Assembly (NCBI RefSeq): GCF_008831285.2
Contig: NC_045145.1
Coordinates: 22,690,802 to 22,754,801, forward strand
DNA: 64,000 bases
Origin: Nymphaea colorata
Taxonomy: Eukaryota; Streptophyta; Magnoliopsida; Nymphaeales; Nymphaeaceae
Reading direction: 5' to 3'
Shown: positions 39,901 through 52,700 of the stretch, in pieces
Layout of the letters: every line of letters starts with the position of its first letter
Position numbering within the stretch: the stretch's first letter is position 1
The notes under the pieces: generated by a model
Seen by the model: only the letters and a program-made list of their open reading frames with translations
Told to the model about the DNA's origin: nothing
Database searches by the model: none
Position numbers and translations under genes: made by a program

Positions 39901-42900
39901 AACTCCAACTCAAAGGTGAAGCCAAAAATATCATATACGTGGTTTATAAAATCCAACACGGACCTGACTTCATCCTTTATCTGAAAAAGATCAACAGTAG
40001 TAGCAAAGATCAAGAAAACATCACAATGTTATTTTCTTCCGTTTTCTTCTTTCAAGAGGAATATTTTCAACTTTTCAACGAATGAAATCTAGCCCCACAC
40101 TGAATCATCAAGGGTACATTTGTCCCCATAGTAATAAATCGATGTCTTGCTCACAACATACTGAGAATTTTTTAAAGGTATAATGACAAAGCTGATGCAA
40201 TAACAACCAATCCACAGGACTTGCAAAAGCATTTGCATTTACAAACACGAGAAATCCTAGGACTAACATCATTAAGAAGGAACAAGCGAATGTGAATACA
40301 AAAAAGCACAAACTGTATTGGAGACAAACTAATTTGAGCAAAAGAACAAACAAGAGAACTTATTACTATGACAGAATACTTTAATGCACAAACAAAGGAT
40401 TGTCGGATTAAGAAAGCAAAACACTGAAATAAAATCATGAGAAAGGGCACTTCTATGCCACAAAATAATGTCAAAGGTGACACAGATGTAATAAAATCAG
40501 ATACCATATAATATGGGAAAAATGTTGTCGAACAACAAAAACACAGTGTATGTACACAGATACATACATATATACATATATACACACACACATTTATATT
40601 TATATTTATGTAGTTGTATTTTCTCATTTTTCAAATTTTATATTTTGTTTTCCTAAAGCTTACCCTAGAACGTGGTCCACAGGGTCACTTTAACGGATAT
40701 TAGTTTTTGAATCATCGAATCCATATTAAACTTTTTCAATGATCCAAATATCAATGGCTGGAATTGCATCAAATTTTCTATTGTCAAAAAGGCATATATT
40801 GTGGCCAAAAGATACAAATATAAACAATTTCTTAGGTCCCTGGTCATCCTAAAGATGTCTACAGTATACACCCATTGGAACAAGTTAAAATGAGAATCGT
40901 AGGCTTGAGACTGCAGTGCACATACAAATAATTCTAACAAATACATATATATCAATGTCATTTGATCTTCTCAAGAAAGTCTCAAAAATTTAAAAAAAAA
41001 ATCTATAGAAAATAGAATTATGTTTGAACTTTTTTACTAATTTTCTTAGAAAAACATAATGAAAATTCAAACTAGTTATTAAAATATTAAAACAAACCCA
41101 AACAAGTTACGTATATTTAAAAACGTTTTTTAAACCTAAAAGATCGTGATAAAATCATGATTGTCCAGACAATATTTTCAGAAGATCATTTTTTTCACAT
41201 TTTTCTCATTCCCCTTTCTGTTTTAAATGTAATGCTGTAGGGAAAAAACCCTGATGTCGTAACAATGATACATAGGAGTACAATCTTAGGAAATACAGAC
41301 TGCATACCTGGCTCTCCATGCAGAATATATGGGCATCATCCTGCAATAAAGAACAATGCAATAGTTAAGACAGCTATGAGAAACATGGAACAAACAGATG
41401 AGGAACACAGAGAAAGAGTTAGGTTACATTCTAGTAATGCAGAGACATGCATATGAACACAATCAGTAACTACTTTTAATGCCATCTCAACCCAAAGAAA
41501 CCTCTAAACCTAAAAAATCCAGGGTACTAGTAGTACCTGGACATGACCATTTTGTACTTCTAGCCCAGTATTTGCCAAACCACCTGGCACTAAAGCCATA
41601 ACAATCAGGTTTGCCCCTTTGCATCACAGTTTCTAATATGCAGTCCACATATTCATCTACAACCAGTCTCAACAAAATAATCATCTCCATTCATTTAAGC
41701 CCTTTGATGCTTCTTCAATCAAAAGACATAATTCTTGTCAGTCATAAACTTTATAGATAAAGGTGTGCCTAGGGATCTTACTCTTACTTGGACCCCTTTT
41801 CCCCTATTTTTTTTCCGTGTCTTCTCTTTTTCACCTTTTTCCCATTGAATAAGAATGTCGAGCCCGTCACTAGGTATAGCCTAGGCCTGTTTATCGAGTC
41901 TATTAGCCAGGGCCAGCTAGCATTTTTCTCCATATAAGTCGTAAAACAAAAATGGTTTTTGAAACCCTTGAGAGTCATTCTACATTTTAGACAAATTTTA
42001 AAATCTTTTGCTTGACAGCATGAGTGTGTGAGAGAAAGAGAGAGAGAGATCATGTAGAGATCACAATTCCAACAAGAAAAAACACATTTATACTGTTTTT
42101 CCATTGTTCTCATTCTTCGCCATTTTTTTGCAGACCAGGCTTTATAGATAAGCTCAACATATTCAAAGTTCAAGCCATGTGATCCCAACATACAAGCAGG
42201 TTTTTATATGTTCAGTCTATATGGAACCCACGAAGCCTCTATTCTGTTATCAACAAGTCAAACTAAGTACCTGTTGGAATCTTCGAACACGAGTTAAGCC
42301 TGTAAGAGCACCACTTAGTTCATTGCGATGCAAAACCCCAAAATCTGCAATTCGCAGGGGCAGCTCTGCAAATACATTTGGACTATGTCAAGATAGCTAG
42401 TCAAATGGCAACCTAATTCATACAAATGAAGAAGCAGGAAAATCAAAATAAGAAGCAGAGATCATCATTCTTTGAGGATACTAAGGAGATTATCCTGCCA
42501 AAATAAACGTGATTACATTTGGACCAAGAAGAGTAGAAGACTTGTTTTGTATTCCACGACTATATGCATGTCTAAGCAATGCATGGTCATTATTGGAGCT
42601 AAAGATGCAAAAATGAAAAAGTGTTAATCATATATATTATATATATAGACACACACACACATATATATATATATGAACTTGTTGCTTTTAACTGAAAAAT
42701 ACTACCATTTAAGCCTCTGAAGATAAACCAAAATCTCCAGGTCAGGCAGGATCTAGGGTACTACCAAGCTTCACCTGATTGGATTTGGATTAAAATTCAG
42801 AAACTGATGGATCCATGAAAAACTGCATATAGTACAAGGATCCACTTATTAAGCTGTTAACAGAAACCTATATCCCTATTCTCAATCAAACCAGTGTTGA

Positions 42901-45900
42901 GAACCATACTCTTGCAAATGGATGGAATTAAAACCAGAGAATAAATAGTTAAGATTGATTTTATATTCACTCATTAATTAACTAAGCTATGACTCATATT
43001 CCATATAAGGCAAGAAGCAGTGCCTATCAAATTTTGGACTGTAAAACAGTATGCAACTTCAGTAGAACAAAAAAACCATCCACCAGCATGCATTTTAGTG
43101 CACAACTATGAACATCATTTGCACCAAAGTTTGAGAACTCACCAAAATCAACTTGTTGACTTAGGGAAGTCGGCTCGACTCAGCCTCCAACCAGGTGAAC
43201 CCAGAAGAGTAAACAGGCATCGTCTAAAACTCATCATGACTCAGCCCAGATCCAGTTGACTCAGCGGGCTCACGAGTCATTAAAAAACTCAGGTGAGTAT
43301 TGTTGAATTTTTTAACAAAACTTGGCCAGGCTTTGGCATGACTCGGCTGATTCGGGATGGGTCACGAGTCGCATAAAACTAGGTGAATGGTGTTTTCTGG
43401 TACACTTGTAAATTGTTAAAGACTTAAGGGTTTTATTATTTATAATTTTCCTTGCATATAAATACCAAATAATGGCCTGTGGGGACCCTCGTTTTTCATG
43501 TGCTTCTATGCTGAGGGACCCACCGCCGGAGAATATCTCTGTCGTTTCAGTTTCCCGCAACTTCAATAGCAGAAAGAAGAATTTCAGCCACTTCAAAGGC
43601 AAAATAGAGATTTCGGCAACTACACCGATGGAAAGCAGATAAGTTGTTCTTGTTATTCTTTTACAGATTTCAGCAAGTTGTTACTGTTTTTTGGGTTTTT
43701 CTTTTGACATCAATTTTTCCAGCCAAATGTGTGAGCGCCTCTGTGAACTTGTTTCTTCTCTCTCTTTCTCTCGTTCTATCTCCCTGCCTCTTTCTTTATC
43801 AATGTTTCCCTTTTTCCAATGTTTTTCATTTCTATTTTCGTTTGGTTGCTTGCTTTCCAATCACACATCATTTTTCTCCGGAAACCGCATTTTTTTTTTC
43901 TTCGGCGACCCTCACTTTTTCCAGCATATATATTTCTTTCTCTCTTGTGTCACTGTACAAGCAGAACAGGGACAACAGAATGCTGCTGTGCCTGCTTTTA
44001 TTTTCTGTTTTCATTGAATGATGAATCTTTGGATTTTACATGCTTATATATGCTTGACTGCCTTTGCCTTTTTCTGGTTCATGTTGTTCAATTTTCGGTT
44101 TAGTAGCTTCAGTTAATGATGATAGAGATTTAGAGTCTTAGACTACTGTCTATTGATAATATCATATTAAATTATTAACAAGCACCTGCTGAGCCCTGTT
44201 TTTAATTTTTATTTGTTATCTATTTAATGTGTTCAACTGTTCAGAACTTATACTAAGAGCATCTGTTTTTATTTGCTAATTGCTATGATACTATTGCTAT
44301 CTGTTCATAGTTCATATTAAGAATGAAATAAATATTAACATAATATTTTAACAAAAAAAGTTAGGTAGCTCATAAAGTATGTACATGTATCCTACCTGTT
44401 TTTCAGTTTACATGTTTCATATGGACAGAACAATAAATAACATAATACTATTTGCTATGATTCTACCCATTTTCATGTTTGATTTGATAAAGCATGTATA
44501 TGTATAACAGGAAATTGTGCCTATTACATTTATGTGTTAATCTGTTGCAATTAATTAAATGCTTGTTCTTTGTATGTGGCAATGTGCAATATAAATATAT
44601 ATCACGCACACACACACTAGCTATGTTAATTTGATGTTAATTGATGTGTTTAAGTTTTTTATATCCCATCCTTTGAAGTTGTTCAAACTTTAAACTTGAA
44701 TGCCTCTGACTTCTTATTTGGGGACCATTTTGGCAGCTTCCTTTTATTTTATTTTAACTATAGACCATACAGCATCTTCAATCAAGACTCGAGAATGTCA
44801 CAAGAAGGGTGTTCAAGGACACCAACACTTGCAGGCGGAAAGGATCGTGCATGGGAGCACGCTGTTGTAATTGATAAGCAGAAGAAAAAAAAAAAGAGTT
44901 CAGTGTAGTTGGAATAAACAGATGAGTGGTGGTATTAATAGACTCAAATACCATCACGTTGGTATAAAAGGAGACATAGAACCATGTGACAAAGTAGAAG
45001 ATTCAGTAAGAGGATTCGAAAAAGAATCCAAATCTGAATTGTTTATTTGGTTTCTCTCAACAGCATCTGCCCCTGGCACCATTGAATTTGATGGGCTCAC
45101 TAAACCCCAACTACCGCCAGATTTCTGTGAAAAGAGACGCAAAACATGAACTAAAAAGACAACTCATGAAACCAGAGTCAACACACTATTCAAAACATTT
45201 GCAGGAAACTTAGGTGAATAGGACACAGTCGTCTTGCTGAAATAATCAGAAGATATGATAATATCACAAGTGGAACAGTAACACACTGAAGTTTAAATTT
45301 AATCTGGTTCAAATTAGTACAATGATCCATACTACTTAAAAGTTAAAACTGTAATTAATTATATGTCAAGTTTCTTCAGCAGAAAACTTTACCTCTGTAT
45401 GATCGAACCCTATGATCAAACATCAAACAATGCCCAGGACAGTTCATTGGCTTGAGAGCGAACTCTTGTTTCTCAACCTACATAACAAAGGACATTTCCA
45501 CTTGCATTAGAAAGTTGTAGTGCCATTAGAAAGGCAAAAACATTATCCACAAGAAAACAAGAAAAAGAAGTATGTCCACAATACACAGGATCAACCAAAT
45601 AAAGAAACTACAGACAACCTCAAAGACGAACATGTTATCCTTATAGTTTGCAGCATGGCCTGATGTTTCCCATAACTGCATATTGTACATATTTGGAGAT
45701 AGAACCTGAAGAAAGAGATTTGAATTAAGTTGATTCTTTTAATGGCCTCAAGAAGAAAAGTTGGAGATGATAATGCTTCCAAAGAAAACAGAACTACCTC
45801 TTCATATCCTCTTTTCCTGTATTCAGATCGAATAAATTCCATCAACTTGTTGTAAATTCTAGTCCCATTTGGTAGGAAAAAACAACTTCCAGGGCTGGAT

Positions 45901-46742
45901 ATCATTGATAAGCATGAAATATCAAAAACACAGAACACAAGCAGAAACATATAATGCATAGAAGTAAACTTAATAGTACATAATAAACTATGAAAACCTG
46001 AGTGGATGAAAAAAGAAAAGCTCTTGGTTAATCCCAACTATTCTATGGTCATATTTCTTTGCTTCTTCCAATTTGGTCAAATATTCCTGCAAAACAGACA
46101 ACCAACAAATAGAAGCTTATGCATTGGTTCAACTACAGGATAAAAGTGTCCTTTAAATTCTACTTTATGCATAAGTTTGGAAAAGATAAAAAACAGCTGC
46201 TCAACATTCTCTAACAAAACTACTTGAAAGAATGTGGTAGTGTAAGTATGCAATCAAAAAAAAATTTAAAGAGAAAGATGCTTCAAATAATTTGTAGTTC
46301 ACACATGCAAGTTTTTTATGCATATAAAGTATAAACACCAAAAGTGGGTTTTCCCCAATTGTAAAACAGATAACACAAAATCAAGCTCCACATATAGAAA
46401 ACAACTGTGTTAGTAACTCATTAGATTCTTTTGACATCTCATACTTGCAGGCAACACTAAAGGATATAATCAAAAGGGGAAAAAAAAAAAGTTCATATAA
46501 ATATATAAATATATATATATAGAGAGAGAGAGATTGATGTTGCCGTGTGCCAGACATTGTCAAAAGGTTAAATTAAAAAAATATGTCACTAAAAACCTAA
46601 ATTAACATCACTCATGGCTTATGGTGTCGTCACAGTTCATTGCGGCCTTAGTGACAATATAATGATATATGATATTTTTAGCAACGAATTTTTAAATTTT
46701 AGCCATCCACCAACTATCTGGCACATGGCAGCATTGCCATAC

Positions 46743-46775
<33 letters not shown>

Positions 46776-49700
46776 AGAAAGAGAGAGAAAGAGCACCTTA
46801 AGAAGTTTTTGATCAGGAAATGAGATCCCATAGACCCTCTGCAGACTCTCTCTGGTTGAATCTCCTCTCCAGTAGGATGAAGATGCCTACCAAATAGTAG
46901 TAATATTAATATTTTCCCTAGTTAAAAAGCAACTGCCACAAAACCCACTCAAGCATCATTAAACCAAAATTTTACCTTTAAACAAGTAAAAGCTTTTACA
47001 AAGGATGTACTTGGAATATGTGGACCGCGACAAAGATCAACTAGTGGTCCACATCTATAAACAGTGATTGTCTTGTCCTCTGGCAGGTCATTAATTATTT
47101 CAACCTGCACAAAGCCATAAGTATTTGTCAAAAATGTTTCACCTTTAATTCTAATCCAAAATAACCTCACCAAAACAATATTAATGCATGTTTATTATGC
47201 GAGAGTATGTGCCATGTGTATAGACATAGACCAGATAATGTATCACCACGTGATTGAACTTGGAGACCTCATTATACAACGGTTGGATCATTTCAACCAA
47301 GTTCCCCGCAATCACAAAAAAGAGAACTAAGTCACATGTTCTCAATGTTCTTTCAATAGAACCTGATGACCTTGGAGGCTTGGATTGACCTTACAACTAT
47401 CTTGAAAATATCAACTCGCATGAAAAGTTGAAAAAAAGAAACACTCAAACTGTCAAACATATTAATCATGTTAACAAGTATAATGGAGAAATCTCTTGCC
47501 TTGAAATTATTTTCAGCAAATAATTCAAGAGCTTGTTTCCTTGAAACTTCAATGCGTTCAAAGGGTTGTTTTTCCTGAAAAGTCAACACAAACCATAAAA
47601 GGGCAGCATGATGGGATTAGCCCTAGCATTATGAACACAAACAGCATAACATGCAGATAAGAAAAAGTAGAAGCATAGTCCATTGCTCTACATGTATGCA
47701 TTATTAATTTATTACATACCAAACTCAAAAGAAAATGACTTGACTTTAGGCAATTAGAAAATTATGAAGAACAAGGATTTCCATTTAAACATAATACAGA
47801 AATAACAGAAGCCAAATTTAGAACTCAAACAAGGAATAGGAAATACAATAATCACATCATATAGATGCCTAGGTGGACAAGAGAGCAAGATGATTGTGAA
47901 GAATGTTCTATAAGGTGAAAACAATTGCAGGTGCTCGTGTGGGCAGTCGGGCAAGCCTGACCACCTAGGATAAAACCTAGGCAGTTAACTAGCTTAAACT
48001 TTAAAGTACCTAGTCAAATACCTAGTGTAACAACCCGACCCACTTCTGGGCTCGAACCCCTAGTATGGCGGATCGCAACTCGCATCCTAGCAGTTTCGAC
48101 TCCAGCCCCAAAAAGTCTAGGAAGCAAGACAACCACCTATTTAATAACCCCTTTTATAAGGCCTTGAAGATCCCTCACAATCTTCAGGACTAAATTTTTG
48201 GGATGTTACAATCCACCCCCCTTAAAGCATCCGCGCGTGTAGGACCCTAGGCCGGAGTGTTGAACTGGCTCTAATACCACTGTAACAATTCGACCCACTT
48301 CTGGGCTCGAACCCCTAGTCTAGCGGATTCCAACCCCCCTCCTAGCAGTTTCGGCTCTAGTTCCCAAAAGGCTAGGAACCAAGACAACCATCTACTTAAT
48401 AACCCCATTTATAAGCCCTTGAAGATCCCTCACAATCTTCAACACGGGACTAAATTTTTGGGGTGTTACAGCTAGATTGGCCTTACCTACATCCTGTGTG
48501 ACTTTTATGTCCTTTCTTGAAAAGTCTTTTCTTTCCCATGCTTGCATAGCATGTGCATATGTGTGTGTTTTTGTGTGTGAAATTGTTAGCAGTACTTCTT
48601 TCCCATAACACATATACATGTCAAAATGTGAAATATATCATGCCCATTTTGTCATCTTTCTTTAATATAGGTTGCACAATATATAATAAATACATACATA
48701 CATACATCAGATCAGGAAGAGAGAGATTACATGTGAGTGTGTGTCCATGTGATTCCTGACCTGAGAGAGAGATCGGGGAGAGGGAAATGGCGCCCCTCCG
48801 GGTTTGCTAGAGAAGGGGAGGCTTGGGCATCCACCGTCTAGGCAATATAACTTTTCACTACATAGTTTATGTGTCTATTTATGCACAAGTTGTATAATAT
48901 TTAGGTTTATGCAGCTAGAGTGTGTCGCTTCTCAGTATGTTAACAATAGAACAGCCTCTACACCCTAACACGAGAAATGAATAGAATACAACAATAAACA
49001 CTCATTACGATTATTATGCCCAATAACTTTCATCTAGCAATTTGAACAGAGTTAAACAGTGTTTCATTAAGGGTGTATAATCTACAGCTACATATGTCAT
49101 ACCACTCATCTGCTAACCAGTTAACAGCAACCACAGGTATAGCATCCATAGTACATCAAGAAGAAAATTCATATGCTTCTTAAAACTTAGGTAGACAGTT
49201 TTTGCTATCCCATTGCTTCACCATTTTCCACACCACATTTTATAAAATCAGGAGCAGTTCCATACCCTAACTACTAGTTCCAACAAAAAAAAATGTTAAC
49301 AAATCAAAACTGTGAAAACCAATACAGCAATATATATGTTCCTTCATCAAGTAGATCAGTTCTCAATCAGAACAAAAGTTCCATAAACTAAAGAAGGATT
49401 CATGCTTTCCTAATATTGTCAAACCTTAAAATGTTTGCAACAGCTAAAGTTTCTTGGCCAGCATATATAACCACGTTGACAAGCATGCAGACTAGTAACC
49501 CATTACCCTACCAGATACCCAGATATATGTATGTACAGAAATGTATACATATGCAGAGTGAATACATGCATGTGCAACCACACTCACGCACAGTAATAGA
49601 TGAAGGATGACATTCAGATAGCTGCTAAAGCACATGAGCATGAAATAACATAAACACATATGGACTAGTGTCAGTAACCCTGTGTATGTGCACTGTAATA

Positions 49701-52700
49701 CACAGACACTGCTGACAAACCATAAGAAGAGAACTGTGTGTAAGAGTATAGCTTCAAATGTTTTACAAGAGGAAGCAAGCATTTGGTTGATCATTACTGC
49801 AACAGCTTTCATTGCTTGTGATTTTATTAGGTCAAAGTGCTCCTCGTTCAAAGTCAACCCATTGTAAAATGCATCGTAGTAAAAGCCCTGCATGATGCAA
49901 TAAACCAAATTACAACCCAGTTCACAATAATTCATACATACATATATTATATTTTTGAACTTTGAACTGCTAAGGCATTCGAAAGAAAAAATTCAAGGAA
50001 ACAGATGAAAAGTCAACTGCTAACAGCTAAATATTTGTACATGCAAGGAAATAGAGGCATGATATATAAAGAGACTTGATGTGTCTTTGTGCATCATTTT
50101 CACTAGCAAGCAAGATATTGCGTATTTCTCATTACTTCAAAACAAAGCCAAAAATTCAAGGAATAATAACTTTCAGACAGAGTCCCTCATCGCTGTATTT
50201 TTAACAATTTATTCATGTAGAGGTATAGAGCAAGGATTGGAGAGAGAACACAGTTGACAGACTAACCCAAGGTGTTTTATTTGAAATGGAGAAAGCAACA
50301 GCATGTGTCACTTCTGTATGGAAAGAACATGTTAAGAAAATCTTTGACATTAATATAAGAAATAATCAACGGCCATGTTCTCCATTAGCACCACATCAAA
50401 AACAATACCATAGAGGTCAGCATGTGATACAGAAAACTGAGAAAACATGATAGCCAAGAGCTACGTGTCACATGTCATATGTACATACATGATACATATG
50501 TACACATATACAAACATACATAGACACACATGCATAACATATTATACACAATATCAACTTTAATTCATCTAAATAAACAATAGAATGAACAAGCAGGATA
50601 GAAGAGATTTTGAAACAAAGAAAATAGAAGTAAAGAAAAAAAAAAAGTGGCCTGACATTCCTTTTCAAAGGAATAAGTGACCTGACATTCCTTTTCAAAA
50701 GAATGAGGCATGGCATGAAGGTAGGAAAATAAAATCCGAAAAAAAAAAGGTCAGACTGGTGCAAACTATGGAAAGACTGACCAAGGATGGGGTGGTTGCA
50801 GGCTTGCAGTTATAACTCAGATAGGTTGAAGGTGGGGAAAAGGGAAAAAGGACACACTTTGCTAATGGCACCAGACAAGACCTACTCAAATAAATTTCAG
50901 CATCAAAGGATAACTATCTCAATAAGCAGTTCACTTTGTGTGAGAATCAAATAGCTACAACATAAATAACAACAAAAGAGGTTGGACAGAGGCTATGTTG
51001 TCAATGCCGAAGGGTTTCTGACATTGAATAAGTAAAGAATCACACAGTCAACTGTTGAGTATGACGTTCAGATGGTTCAGCACCTATGTCACATGGGTAC
51101 GGGAACAAGTACGGCGATACGGGTACGAACACGGCAATTTTGAAAATTTTGAGTACGCGGATACAGCAAATTTTGTATTCTCAAAAATGATAAAATAAAA
51201 AAAATAATAGTTTACTCTTACAATCTCGTAAGAAAGTTTGTTTATCACAAAAGAGCTGAGTATTTGAAAGGATTGTTCATGGAAATAATTGGATGCATCA
51301 CAAAAAAATGAAAAAATGAAAAAGAACATTAAATTAATAGTTTATTTTTTGGTGTGTCCCCACCCATGCCCCATACCCAGATCCCCGTGTCAGCATATTG
51401 GAGCAGGTACGTGGGCTAAACCCACGTATCCATGTCATGTATTCAGCACAAAAAGGTTGTGTGGCCTCATCACTTTGCTCTTTTAACCAAAAAAAAAAGG
51501 AAAAGTTACCTCTCCTCGTGTAGTGCATGGTCCAATGCATAACTTGCATCCATATTCCCTTTCGAGAGACTGGCATTAAAAGAATCTTATCAGTCAAACA
51601 AAAAAGGATAACAGGGTATAGCACAAAGTACTTCATGCCAGTGAAGATATAAAACAATATCATCATTTTGCAAGGTAAATTGGATAGTAAAAACTTTTGG
51701 ACCTCATCAATCAACTGAAGCAAGTGGAAACCAGAAAAATAATTGAAAACAAAAAAATTTTTTACTAGTCACTAATAACTCAACAAGTACCAAAGCAAAC
51801 AGAAGAATAATTGCTAGACAGATTAAATATCAAAATTATGAAAAATATATGCACACTGGTATTCAAACATCTGACCTCTCCAAGGATGTGGGCACTAGAA
51901 TGCCAAAAAGTGTCACGCCCTTCATTGGAATCAAATTTGAACAACTCCAACTGACAGTCGCCCTCAAGTGGTCTTGTCATGTCCCACAGTGTCCCATTTA
52001 CCTACAAAAAATTTTGGAAGTTAAGACATATCAGAAAAAAATTCATCTTCAACATGTGTATGCATAGATATGCACAAGCAAATATAAACCCCAGGTCAAG
52101 ATTGCTCCGTCAACATCTAATCTATCAAACGATATTTAATTGGACCATTATGTTGCAATTTTTGATATGCTCGAAATATGGAACGGCTAGATGAACATGA
52201 AACCAGCTTCAGTAGAAATGTAAGACCCTTTTAAGAATGCAACTTGGCAAAAGAACCACACTGCACATGCCTGAATGGAAGAAATCTGAGCTTTGAACAT
52301 AATTTAGGTACTACTTTCATATAGTACAGTTGCATCCAACATGATTTATTACTTTCACGTACTGAGGAATGTGGGACATTGAGATTTCTGTTTTACTATA
52401 TCAAAGCTTCACTCCCTTGATGCATCAGAAGTGACTAAACCAATTAACAGATGAAAATGAACCATGCTAAATTGTATGACTGGACCAAACTATTGATGCT
52501 TAGGTCCACATAAGTAAACGGATATTCCACCATAAGGCATGATAACAAAAACAGTTCATTTTTCACATCTATGCTTATGTTACATTTATAACACATATAA
52601 TCAGGATACTATTATTTCTTTACAAGCACGGCAACTTGACTCCGTAATTATGGAAAATAACATGGGTTTTGGATTTTAGGACATCAAAGAATAATGACTT

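Noticed and set aside
48026-48470. tRNA gene suggested by the GGTTCGAGCCC B-box-like word
   Set aside because: No cloverleaf could be drawn around it. The word occurs in both LTRs of the TRIM and is better explained as part of that element.
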